Assembly: GCF_001625305.1 (NCBI RefSeq)
Contig: NW_017803490.1
Location: 153,492 to 217,491, forward strand
Source of the DNA: Branchiostoma belcheri
Lineage: Eukaryota; Chordata; Leptocardii; Amphioxiformes; Branchiostomatidae
Length of the DNA stretch: 64,000 bases
Direction: 5' to 3'
The position numbers and the translations under genes are program-made. Positions 43,651 to 54,620 of this stretch are shown in pieces (position 1 is the first letter of the stretch; every line of letters begins with the position of its first letter). Below the pieces are notes generated by a model. The model was not told where the DNA came from and made no database searches. It was given only the letters and a program-made list of their open reading frames with translations.

Positions 43651-44600
43651 TCTGAGCTTATTGATATAAAAACGCAACAATATTTTATTCTTATTGTCTT
43701 TCTCATAGATTTTATACTTTTGGACTGATTGTACAATTTAAGAAATCTGCCCAAAATACAGCTGCTTTTTTGGATTAAGAATCTTTTGTATAAGCCCTGT
43801 GTGAAAGGGAACTCTGTACGGTAGTTACGATAAAGCAATTAAATGTACAAGCTAGTTCAGCATATGAAAATCCAGATTGCCAAGCCAAAGCCTTTTTGAT
43901 AATCAACAATATGTAGCTTAATTCTAATCATCGTTTTGAAACTGTCAACAGTGCAAAATTTCTATAAGCTGCAAGAAAAGCAAAAAAAATGACCACATCA
44001 ATACCTGTTATCTTTAAGATCTCCCATCATTTTTCATTCTTAAGGTGTACAGAGGTTATGGCAGTATCATTAACATTGTGTCATTTGGCCTGGGGCTGGG
44101 ACTAACATAGAAACTTGGCAACACTACATGTGTGCTGTACCATTCCCACATTACCAGTTTTAATATGTACTAGTATTTTTATATGTGTTCTTAAATGCAA
44201 TATTAAAGCATAACTGGGAGCACACCTAAAGGTTCTGTTCTTTTTTAGGCAATTGAAAAGGGAGCCGCTTTTTGCAAACTTAAAGGCATATTGAATTTCA
44301 TGCTGTGCTAGTTGATTTGGAGCGTTAAACTTCATTTTTCTTTTTGTCAGAGTTTGTGAATGTTATGACTGTCATAACATGTTGCAAAAGCATACTGATC
44401 GTAAAAACCAACTCCGTTCAAACTTTCCAAAAATTTCAGTTTCAGAGTTATTTCAATTTAGTCACATGTATTTTTATATTTAGAAGATTGGCCAAGTATA
44501 ACTCGCTTGTTTAGGCCCTCTTATTGCACAAATAAAAGTAACATTTCAACCAAAAACAAGGTAGTAACAACCATAAAGAGAAAAGAAAGAACCACATAAT
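43651..44600. other. AT-rich unique sequence
   Basis: Nothing recognised. The 125-residue minus-strand frame at 43461-43838 starts in AT-rich DNA and ends in the array. Confidence 0.45.
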
Positions 44601-45435
44601 GAGCTGTTGTATCAACTAAAACAAACCAACGAAACATCCCAGCTCCACCTAGCTAGTACTACATTTTGCACCAAGGGGCAGCGGTGCCTACTTGTGAATT
44701 CCGGGAGCCAAGACCTTTCCGGGAAGAAGAATGCCATTTTTATTAATAAAGGAGAAGGGAAGTGCTGCAAGGTATCATTGGTCAAAGAGGGAGTCAGCCC
44801 ACGACCATTTGATGGATGTGCGGTCAGTGGTCATGCATCATTTTTCTCCCTATGTCAGTGGGGCTTATCGCTGCCCCTTTAGGCTAAATCCGACCACAGG
44901 CCGGCGTGATTTCCTCTGACGTTCCCTCCGCAAAATGACGGATCACTGCGATCCCCAAACCTCCCAAATTCATGACTTTTCACCAAATCTACAATTAGTA
45001 AAAATTGCGAGAGATCCGGTAGCTAAACGAGTAGCCGTACGGCCGCGCTCCGTCTTACGAATTGACGGATTGACCCACCGGTTACAAAGCCCGTCACGAA
45101 CCAGACCCGGCGAAAAGGAAGGGGGAGAAACTTCTTGACTTTTCTTAAAAGCCTTTGGCAAAGTTGCTCCATCTTAAAAGGCAAATTTGCAAGGACACTT
45201 TAAGGGTAGGATGACGGATGGGCCTGTCCGGGCATCGCACACTCCAAATTCTTTCGGACAGTAAATGCGAAGATTAAATCTAGATGGCACGGCTCCTTTG
45301 CATGGCCAAAACTACTTTGCCCTGTTGCTGACTTGCAATTGAAATGCTTGACCAGCAGAGTGGAACTTGTGCAAACAGGTTGGGAGAAAGTTTTTGGTAG
45401 AAAACTTCACTTTTGGTGTATGCTGTAAGTTTAAG
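44601..45435. other. Unique sequence with a CpG-rich core
   Basis: 44880-45130 is richer in CpG, with open frames on both strands of 62-67 residues and no domain. Confidence 0.35.
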
Positions 45436-45440
45436 GCATT

Positions 45441-46376
45441 CAGTACCAGGGACAACAGTGTTAGTGTGAATTTTTTGGCACTAGGGACAGCAGTGTCAGT
45501 GTGAATGTACTTCTGTCCAAGGATAGCAGTGTCAGTGTGAATGTACTTCAGTACCAGGGACAGCAGTGTCTGTGTGAATGTACTTCAGTACCAGGGACAG
45601 CAGTGTCAGTGTGAATGTACTTTAGTACCAGGGACAGCAGTGTCAGTGTTAATGTACTTCAGTACCAGGGACAGCAGTGTCAGTGTGAATGTAGTTCAGC
45701 ACCAGGGACAGCAGTGTCAGTGTGAATGTACTTCAGTACCAGGGACAGCAGTGTCAGTGTGAATGTACTTCAGTACCAGGGACAGCAGTGTCAGTGTGAA
45801 TGTACTTCAGTACCAGGGACAGCAGTGTCAGTGTGAATGTACTTCAGTACCAGGGACAGCAGTGTCAGTGTGAATGTACTTCAGTACCAGGGACAGCAGT
45901 GTCAGTGTGAATGTACTTCAGTACCAGGGACAGCAGTGTCAGTGTGAATGTACTTCAGTACCAGGGACAGCAGTGTCAGTGTGAATGTACTTCAGTACCA
46001 GGGACAGCAGTGTCAGTGTGAATGTACTTCAGTACCAGGGACAGCAGTGTCTGTGTGAATGTACTTCAGTACCAGGGACAGCAGTGTCAGTGTGAATGTA
46101 CTTTAGTACCAGGGACAGCAGTGTCAGTGTTAATGTACTTCAGTACCAGGGACAGCAGAGTTAGTGTTAATGTACTTCAGTACCAGGGACAGCAGTGTCA
46201 GTGTGAATGTACTTCAGTACCAGGGACAGCAGTGTCAGTGTGAATGTAGTACAGTACCAGGGACAGCAGTGGTAGTGTGAATGTACTTAGCACCAAGGAC
46301 AGTAGTTCAATGCAAATGCCTTTCATACCAAAGATAGCAGAGATAGTGTGAAGTTTTAGCACAAAGGACAGCAATG
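45441..46376 (+). repeat. 37-bp minisatellite, about 24 units, with 481-bp higher-order duplication
   Basis: Unit landmarks are CAGTACCAGGGACAGCAGTG and TCAGTGTGAATGTACTT, repeating every 37 bases. A run of variant units (TCTGTGTGAATG, then TTTAGTACC, then GTGTTAATG) appears at 45564 onward and again exactly 481 bases (13 units) later at 46045, showing a block duplication. The edges (before 45540, after 46250) are degenerate. Confidence 0.97.
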
Positions 46377-47204
46377 TATATTTGAATTACATTCACCAAA
46401 GAAGTTTTTTTGTAAAACTATGGACCAGACAGAAGACCCTCATAATTTGTCAAAATCATAAGTCATGAATTTCAAAACAAATAAGACTGTATCTATAGTG
46501 ATTAATGTAGAAAAATATTTTAACTTTTAGACAAATCATGGTTGACCGCTAATGATTTTTTCTATATCAAAATAATTCTTTTAATTAATGGAACATTGTT
46601 TTTGTCAAAAATGTTACTTTCTTTCACGTGGAGCAAATTTTTTTCAACATTCCCTGACCAAAATGTAGACATCTCCAAACTAATTTAGCGGGGACTCCAA
46701 CCCTTATGGTAATTGAAACTTTTTGTTGATATTTATGGGCAATATCGCGGGATTTGGGAGAACATTACTGGAGCTATATTTTTCATACGGAGGGTTCATT
46801 TTCCCTTGATGACAGTTTGGTATGAGTTTAAGAGACAGACCATTCTGGGATATGAGCTTTTGTTGCTTTCGGGTCTACCAATTAGTGAACTCCCCTCTAC
46901 CCCCACTGTTCACCGCTCGCTTTATGGTCTAACGTAATGAAGTCCGTAGCAAAAATAATGAAAAAGAGAATGGCCAGAGGGATCGAGGACGCTTGGAATG
47001 AGCTTTTCCGCCCGGATTTGTCAGGGGAAAATGAAGACAGATTTCTTCATCTTCCAACAATATGATTTAATACACCCATGTCCTTGTAAACGGGCGGTAG
47101 GAGTTTGGGTACTAGAGTTATGACTCTTATTGGTGAAGTAGGATGTCTTGTAGTTGATGGGAGCTGTGTTGTGATATGAAAATCAATGGAAAGGGATAGG
47201 ATAG
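46377..47204. other. Unique sequence
   Basis: AT-rich to 46690, then moderately G+C-rich to about 47080. The 74-residue plus-strand frame at 46713-46937 has no domain. Confidence 0.4.
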
Positions 47205-48309
47205 CAGCAGGGTTCATTACATCTTCTGTTTATCTACCCTATCCACAGATAGGTACTGTTGGGTTCTATCATTCCAATGAAATGGTGATGTTTTTTTTTT
47301 TGCATATCGGACGATAAAATTTGAAGTTGAAAAGCTTGTTTCATTTTAGTACTTATAGTGGCATTTGTTTTATAATTATCTAAAGGAATTATACTTCTTT
47401 TCATAACTATACTGCCCTCTTTTTTTATACTAGTACTACACTGTGGTACATTACATCTTCTGTTTATCTACCCTATCCACAGATAGGTACTGTTGGATTC
47501 TATCATTCCGATGAAATGGTGATGCTTCTTTTGCATACCGGATGATAAAATTTGAAGTTGAAAAGCTTGTTTTGTGGAGTACTTATCGTGGCATTCATTT
47601 TATAATATCTAAAGGAATTATAGTTCTTTTCGTAACTATACTGCCCTCTTTTTCCTATATTGCAGCAGGGTTCATTACATCTTCTGTTTATCTACCCTAT
47701 CCACAGATAGGTACTGTTGGGTTCTATCATTCCCATGAAATGGTGATGCTTCTTTTGCATATCGGACGATAAAATTTGAAGTTGAAAAGCTTGTTTTGTG
47801 GAGTACTTATCGTGGCATTCATTTTATAATATCTAAAGGAATTATAGTTCTTTTCGTAACTATACTGCCCCCTTTTTCTTATACTACACTGGTCCATTAC
47901 ATCTTTTGTTTATCTACTAGACTCTATCCACAGATAGGTACTGTTGGGTTCTATCATTCCGATGAAATGGTGATGCTTCTTTTGCATACCGGATGATAAA
48001 ATTTGAAGTTGAAAAGATTGTTTCATGTAGTACTATAGTGGAATTCATTTTATAATATCTAAAGGAATTATAGTTCTTTTTGTAACTATACTGCCCCCTT
48101 TTTCTTATACTACACTGTGGTTCTTTACATTTTGTGTTTATCTCCCCTATCCCCATGCAGATAGGTACTGTTAGGTTCTGTCATTCCGATGAAATGGTGA
48201 TGTTTCTTTTGCATATTGGACAATAAAATTTGAAGTTGAAAATCTCTAATCCAAGCTTGTTTCATGAAGTACTTATACTTTATAGTGACATTCATACTAT
48301 AATATCTAA
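47205..48309 (+). repeat. ~227-bp tandem repeat, 5 units
   Basis: ATCCACAGATAGGTACTGTT recurs at 47241, 47475, 47699 and 47926, and in altered form at about 48152 (spacings 224-234). Other landmarks are TTCATTACATCTTCTGTTTA, TGAAATGGTGATG and ATATCTAAAGGAATTATA. Confidence 0.94.
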
Positions 48310-48678
48310 GGCCACACCAATTTAATTTCTTGGTTAACGGATTCGCCCGCTTCGTTTTTTTTCTGATTTGAAAATAAAAATAAAAATTCAGAATCAACTG
48401 CAAAATGCTTATATTTTGCCCTGAACAGTTGAAAACAGTCCTTTTCTTCCTAGTTGTTACAGTTATTCCATCTTCCAATGGAGTGGTATCATTAAAAGTT
48501 CAAAATTCATTGTTTAAATTTTGAACCAGCCTGGTGTGTTGACTTCATGGCTCCTATCGTACCATTTTGGGCCATAATAGGATGCCTAGGCCTGTTTTTA
48601 TTTTATTTTTTTTTCGCCCGCCCGCTCCATTATTTTTGTAGAAAAATCCGTTAACCAAGAAATTAAATTGGTGTGGCC
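48310..48678. mobile_element. Harbinger-like MITE with a 33-bp or longer perfect TIR and TAA target duplication
   Basis: 369 bp. The left end (from GGCCACACCAATTTAATTTC) is the exact reverse complement of the right end over 33 or more bases. TAA abuts both sides (48307-48309 and 48679-48681). The neighbouring array units read ATATCTAAAGG without interruption, which is exactly the sequence expected before insertion. 3-bp TWA duplication is the hallmark of PIF/Harbinger. No transposase. The perfect ends suggest a young copy. Confidence 0.92.
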
Positions 48679-48864
48679 TAAAGGAAGTGTTTTTTTTTCT
48701 TATACTGCCCTCTTTTGTCTCTGAAATGTTTTTAAAGCCATGAGGTCTTTGAAAGATGCTTCATGTATCAGTTTAAAAGCTAGCTCAACCCAGTTCCTAG
48801 AAACTGCATCAGAGAAATAAGACACATTAAGCAAGGACAGCATCAACCATTGCAACTAAATATA

Positions 48865-49256
48865 AGTGGGGTCGTGTGGCATAGTGGTAGCATGTTCGGC
48901 CCAGACTCAAGAGGTCAAGGGTTCGAATCCTGCCCGATGCCACCGATCTAGATCTTGGGAAAGGCACTTTACACAAATTTTATCACTTCACTCACTTCAC
49001 TAAATGAGTACCTGGCTTCGGTTAGAGACGTCCCTCAGATATGACGTTAAATGGAGGTCCTGTGTTTGGAAGAGCCACACCCCACGCATGTTAAAGAACC
49101 CACCGCACTTATCAAAAAGAGTAGGTGACCTTCCTGGTGTGAGTGGTGCAACCTTACAGTCTAGTCTCTGAGGTTTCACATCTTTGAAGAGGTGATAGTA
49201 ACCAGTTATGTCAATCCTTCCACAAATGTGGTAAATCTTCATAAAATAAAATGAAA
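48865..49256 (+). mobile_element. tRNA-derived SINE, third type, with TAAATATA target duplication
   Basis: The head resembles family A (GTCGTGTGGCATAGTGG; B-box GGTTCGAATCC at 48920-48930; GGGAAAGGCACTTTACAC). The body differs: GAGTACCTGGCTTCGG, GACGTTAAATGGAGGTCC and TTAAAGAACCCACC. The tail is AATAAAATGAAA. TAAATATA lies on both sides (48857-48864 and 49257-49264). Confidence 0.92.
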
Positions 49257-49264
49257 TAAATATA

Positions 49265-49784
49265 GGACTGATGACAATAACAGAAATATTTTAACAACAC
49301 ACTGAGCTCTTTTGTCGAATGTTTTCCTCATCATTTGGTAGAACAGAGTTCTTGATGCATATGTCATACTTAAATACAAATCATAGGTACTATACGTTCA
49401 TATCTAGTGATATCTAGTTCCTACTGTCTGAAAAATGCTTCATTTTGGCTTATTAGACAATGCTCTGAAGTAATTTGACAGAGCAATAGCTCAAAGAAAC
49501 CCAAAATAATCACTCACCATTTTTTTGGCTACCAAACCCTGCAAAATAAATGGCTTAATAAAGTTTCATCTTGTGTACCATCATGATATAATGTTAAGTA
49601 TCAAGAAAAACAGTTCACATTCATGGTATAATTAGGTAAAGCAGTTACAGTTGCTGTGATAATACATGCTTGAATTCTTTCAATTTCTTTATTTTGTTCA
49701 CGCTAACCCATTGAAATACCATAAAGACGTGAATAGACATTCAAATAAACTAGACACATACTTTGTATAGTCTGTTACTTTGTT
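49265..49784. other. AT-rich unique sequence
   Basis: Nothing recognised. Confidence 0.45.
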
Positions 49785-49789
49785 AAACT

Positions 49790-50025
49790 TTCAGCGTAAC
49801 ACACCAGCTTCTGTTGCTGCATTGTATTGCCGGTATAACCACCCTTCGGCGTAACACACCAGCTTCTGTAGAGTATAGCCAGTATAACCGCCCTTCGGCG
49901 TAACACACCAGCTTCTGTATCTGTATAGCCGGTATAACCGCCCTTCGGCGTAACACACCAGCTTCTGTATCTGTATAGCTGGTATAACCACCCTTCGGCA
50001 TAACACACCAGCTTCCAGAATTCTG
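49790..50025 (-). mobile_element. Tandem 50-bp tail units of a non-LTR element (5 units)
   Basis: GTAACACACCAGCTTC recurs about every 50 bases (49796, 49851, 49900, 49950, 50000). Each unit contains a GCC-GGTATAACC block and CGCCCTTCGGCG, a 4-bp-stem hairpin. The same sequence is the 3' UTR tail of the copies at 10.1-11.5 kb, so this is a tail left without its coding part. Confidence 0.85.
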
Positions 50026-50425
50026 GTAACAGTGTACAGTGGTAGAAATGTAGTAAATTGGTACGGACGGCCACAGCTTGAACCCAGGGGCAGCGCGGGG
50101 CACGAGATTGAAACCTTCGCCCGGCGTTCATTCAGCTCCGGCCCCATTAATCCCCTCCTGCAGGATACCATATGATTTCCTACACTATTTATCTGTCAGC
50201 AGTCGGAATATTACGGAATTGCTGGTCCATCAATCTACAGGGCGAAGATCACTCTGGAAAGGTGGCTTGGTCGGTAGCCGGGTGGTAATTTTGGGGCAGG
50301 CGGGTGGGCAGAGTGGTAGGCATCATTGGCAGGGTCAGGACGGCGTATTATCGCATGCTGTCGGGTCGTGATCTGTCATTTTCCATGCACGTGAACATCC
50401 CGGCCTTTCTATTCATCAATCTTGT
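50026..50425. other. CpG-containing unique sequence
   Basis: Moderately G+C-rich. The 97-residue plus-strand frame at 50078-50371 has no domain. Confidence 0.35.
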
Positions 50426-50429
50426 GGTA

Positions 50430-51640
50430 GAAAAGACGGAGCGGAAAATATGAGGGATTTGCACATGGGCCATCAGTTAATCCCTAACCACAACAGAAGG
50501 GCACTGGGCAGAAACTACTAACAGTACTCGTGTGGTTCTACAAGATGTTTTTACATCATAAAATGTAGTCTGCTAGTAGGTAGATTGTTTGTCACATCAG
50601 ATTCTATAGCATTATATTGAACTTAAAGTTTGAGATTTTGAATCTTGGTCCAACTCATCAGTTAACCCCCAAACACAAAAAAAAGATGTTTTGGCATCAT
50701 ACATGTAGTCTACTAGTAGGTAGATTGCAACATCTAGAATTCCACAGTTTTGTATCAGTATTAAAGGTTTGGGATTTTGAATCTTTGTCAGTTAATCCCC
50801 AACCACAACAGAAGGGCACTGGATAGAAACTACTAACAGTACTTGTGTGATTCTAAAAGATGTTTTTTGACATCATACATGTAGTCTGCTAGTAGGTAGA
50901 TTGTTTGCAACATCTAGAATTCCACAGTTTTGTATACACTGTAATTAGTAAAGGTTTGGGATTTTGAATCTTTGTCAGTTAATCCCCAACCACAACAGAA
51001 TGGCACTGGTCAGAAACTACTAACAGTACTCGTGTGATTCTACAAGATGTTTTTACATCATATATGTAGTCTACTACTAGGTAGATTGTTTGTCACATCT
51101 ATAGCATTATATTGACTTTAAAGTTTGAGATTTTGAATCTTGGTCCGACTCAGTTAACCCCCAAACACAATAGAAGGGCATGTAGAAACTGCAGTTGTTA
51201 AGGTCATTCTTAAAGATGTTTTTACATCATGTGTGTGGTCTTCTAGTAGGTAGATTGTTGCATCAGATTCTATAGCCTATTTATAAGGAATTAAAAGTTT
51301 GGGATTTTGAATCTCGATCAGTTAACCCCCAAACACAGTAGAAGAGCACTGGGCAGAAACTGCAGACATTGTGTGATTTGACATCATGTGTGGTCAACTA
51401 GTTGGTAGTTTGTTTGTTAAACATCTAGAATTCTACAATTCTGGATTACAAGTTTGAGATTTTGAAACTTGGTCAGTCATTCCTCAATCAGGGTGGAAAC
51501 AACAAAACAGAGTGCGTGATTCTAAAAGATGTTTTCAAATGATTTTGGATAGTCTTAGTGGATTGTTTCTCATACCTAGCATCCTTGGTTCTAGATGACA
51601 AGTTTTTGATTTATTTTGAATCTTAGTCTAAACCTCCAGT
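50430..51640 (+). repeat. 140-185-bp degenerate tandem repeat, about 7 units
   Basis: GTAGATTGTTTGTCACATC-like, GGGATTTTGAATCT and CAGTTAATCCCCAACCACAA strings alternate from 50.43 to 51.64 kb. The GTAGATTG-type landmark falls near 50580, 50720, 50896, 51081, 51250, 51405 and 51560. Divergence rises toward the right end. Confidence 0.88.
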
Positions 51641-52167
51641 TATTGTCAAAACACAACAGAAGGGCGTAGTAATCTTTCCACAATAGGGACTCACAAAATC
51701 ATAAGAATCTGTGGTTTACAATTTGTTCCCTGCATTGCAGTACTCATCTCTTATTTGTACAAAGATAAAGATATTCACTTTCCTGGACAACTTTGCATTC
51801 CAGTCAACATTCCCAATACCATTCCTCTCTAATCCTTCCACAATAAGGAATGACAAAACCATCGGACTCTGGGCATTAGAAAGGGATTTCTTGATTAGTG
51901 TGAGTTCAGGTGTTCCAGCCACACTAATTATTACTGACCCCTTAATTCATTACCGACCACTAGGGCTTTCAAAGGGTCCTGTACCCATTAATTGAAACTG
52001 ACATTTTTCAAATCTTTTATCGACTGGAAAACAAAGAAATCAGGGCAGTCAGTCTTTAGCGGAGAACGGTGATCTGATTTAACTTTACAATGTAATGTCA
52101 TAGAATTCTTGTTGTTTTTTTATTCACATATATTTATGGAGTATTGGGCAAAAAGCAAAACATGCTT
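51641..52167. other. Unique sequence
   Basis: The stretch 51760-51990 is compositionally balanced and non-repetitive. Open frames on both strands (51711-51995) show no domain. Confidence 0.35.
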
Positions 52168-52711
52168 CAGTGGTCAAAATACTTTTTTTCAGTGCTCTGC
52201 AATATTGCAGAAGAGTCCAAATTTTGTTCTGCAATTTGGAAATATTTTCTGCAAAAACATACTAAAACATACTAATAAAAGACACAATAAAGCAGTTACT
52301 CACAAGTAGCTGTATATAATTTTGGTGCTACCTAAAACAGTCAGACTACTACCTTTCTCATCAGTGACACTAAGAGACTGAAGGAGAACTGCAGGTTTAT
52401 AAGCAAAAACTATTGATTGATATGCAAATTAGTGAAGACAAATTTTTGGAAGTCAAAAAGGAAACAAAAGATAGACAAGTCAAGACAAGGATGATGCAAA
52501 TTATTGAAGAAGCTCCTGTTGTTTCAGAACAGGAGCTCAAGTGTTGTCTGTCCTTGATGGGACCTGAGAGTGCTAGTTTGCTAAATTGAAAACTATTGAA
52601 TCTGGAGTCTATTTTTCTTTCTGCAAAATTGCAGATTGTATACATTTTTCTTCTGCAATCTTGAAAATCTATCTGCAGATTGCAGACTGCAGACAGGTAT
52701 TTCGAACACTG
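52168..52711. mobile_element. Candidate non-autonomous DNA transposon with CAGTG ends
   Basis: The left CAGTGGTCAAAATAC pairs with the right end, whose reverse complement is CAGTGTTCGAAATAC (13 of 15). The flanks share TGCTT, but an exact target duplication is not clear. The interior is rich in TGCA-type palindromes: TCTGCAATATTGCAGA at 52196-52211, and a hairpin with 10-bp arms AGCTCCTGTT/AACAGGAGCT at 52511-52537. A minus-strand 109-residue frame inside has no transposase motif. Confidence 0.6.
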
Positions 52712-54257
52712 CTGCTTATATAACACTTTCTACTCAAAAACATACTATGAGTATAAAACACATCGACAAGATATATGCGTAATTATAATACAAGGTGGAT
52801 AAAACCAAGATAAATACAAAGACAATTTGGTGATCTATCAATTACGAGAATCTACCCGTACAGTAAATGAAGTTTTGAACTACATCAAAGACATTACAGT
52901 TTTGTAGGTGTAAGAGTGATGTGGACCCTCGAAGTAGTAAGGAACATAGGGAACTGTCATTGAGATGTAGAAAGTAGTGTTCAGTTGTTTCACTATTAAT
53001 TCTTGGTTATATAAATGGTATGATTGGTATAAAGATATGTTAATATTTAACACACAATTAGATCATATGTCAATGTAAATGATGATAATATTAGCTACCA
53101 TAGTGAATGCAATAATGATAAATATCTTTTTGATAAAGGGAGCAGAAACATTTGGAAACTTAAGGAAATTTTTCTCACAAAGTACATAGAACTTAAAAAA
53201 GAGAAACGAAAATTATAGAATATAGAACATAAACTGTTTGGTGTCTAATGCATTTTTGAAAAGAATTAGAATATAAATCTCAAACATTATTAGTTTTGTC
53301 TGTATGTATCTATGTAGCCAGTACAACTGCTCTTAGACTATGTGTAACACACTCAATAATCATCAGATTCTGCTGATAAAGTTATCATCATATTCTTATG
53401 CAAGATACTGATAGATTTTACAGTGACAGACCAACTCACGCATGATGATTTTTGAAAACATTTTTTTTTTCTGTTGCAAGATCTGTCTGGCAGTTTTTGA
53501 CAGAGCCATGAATTCACTCAAAGTTGCAAGTCACGTCGCAACATGTTGCACACGCTTCAGTGTAGGACCTGGCATGTGCTTTTCAACTAAGTCTTAGCTT
53601 TTGCACAGCTTTTTTTCGCCAGCGAAGCCAAGCCACGTGAAGAGAGGTTTTGAGACAGTGTTTATAGCCAGTACGTGCATAGACATTTTTACAAAAGAAA
53701 ATGGGTCGAAAGAACGTCACGAAATTTTCGCAATGTCCATCAGGGTAGCGGTTGAAGTGACATTGCTAATTGAAGGGGCAGCCACTTTTGTCTGGAGTTT
53801 TACGCCGGGCCGGTTTTAAGTATCTTTCAGGGCAGACTCAAGTGTTTCAGGCTCGTTTTAATGGCCAGAGGCCACCGCACCTCAGATTCACAAGTGTTTG
53901 GTGGAATGACCATTACCGAGCTAAAACCTAGTGACCTGGCCACTCAAAGGACAAAGAAAGGCCATGTGGTGAAGTGGGCTTTTAAAGTTTAAAAGTATTA
54001 CGCACAAACACTACAGAGCTTGATTGCGTGCTAGACCTCTGACTGTTGAAATATCATTGTGTCTCTTACATCTGTCTGAACATTACTTGTTGAATATTGT
54101 GTAACCATTTTAAAACGTTGCCATGCAAGGAGCAACCTGCCAACAAGCAAGTTGAGCTGATCTAGCCTAACATGCAGCCAATTAACAACTTTGTGGAAGA
54201 AGCACTTGTAGTTTGGCAACCAGAACTTTTCTGTGCTGATTTTCCTTGTGCTGGCAA
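52712..54257. other. AT-rich unique sequence with a CpG patch
   Basis: No gene seen. 53306-53355 resembles a single worn 50-bp non-LTR tail unit (GTAGCCAGTACAACTGC...GTAACACACTC). 53590-53980 is richer in G+C with a 72-residue frame lacking any domain. Confidence 0.4.
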
Positions 54258-54258
54258 C

Positions 54259-54620
54259 CATTCACACTGACACTGCTGTCCCTGGTACTGAAGTACATTC
54301 ACACTGACACTGCTGTCCCTGGTACTGAAGTACATTCACACTGACACTGCTGTCCCTGGTACTGAAGTACATTCACACTGACACTGCTGTCCCTGGTACT
54401 GAAGTACATTCACACTGACACTGCTGTCCTTGATACTGAAGAACATTCACACTGACACTGCTGTCCCTGGTACTGAAGTACATTCACGCTGACACTGCTG
54501 TCCCTGGTACTGAAGTACATTCACACTGACACTGCTGTCCCTGGTACTGAAGTACATTCACACTGACACTGCTGTCCCTGGTACTGAAGTACATTCACAC
54601 TGACACTGATGTCTGTACTG
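54259..54620 (-). repeat. 37-bp minisatellite, inverted second array, about 9.5 units
   Basis: CTGTCCCTGGTACTGAAGTA repeats every 37 bases from 54275. Its reverse complement is the same unit as the 45.4-46.4 kb array, with near-identical consensus. One unit (near 54423) has CTTGATACTGAAGAAC variants. Confidence 0.96.

Noticed and set aside
42754-43655. Two repeat-peptide frames of 134 and 187 residues as a gene
   Set aside because: The frames lie in different phases over array units of 186-201 bp, begin at arbitrary ATGs inside the unit and end in AT-rich sequence.
45441-46376. CRISPR-like array
   Set aside because: The 37-bp units are directly adjacent without unique spacers, and the genome is eukaryotic; this is a minisatellite.
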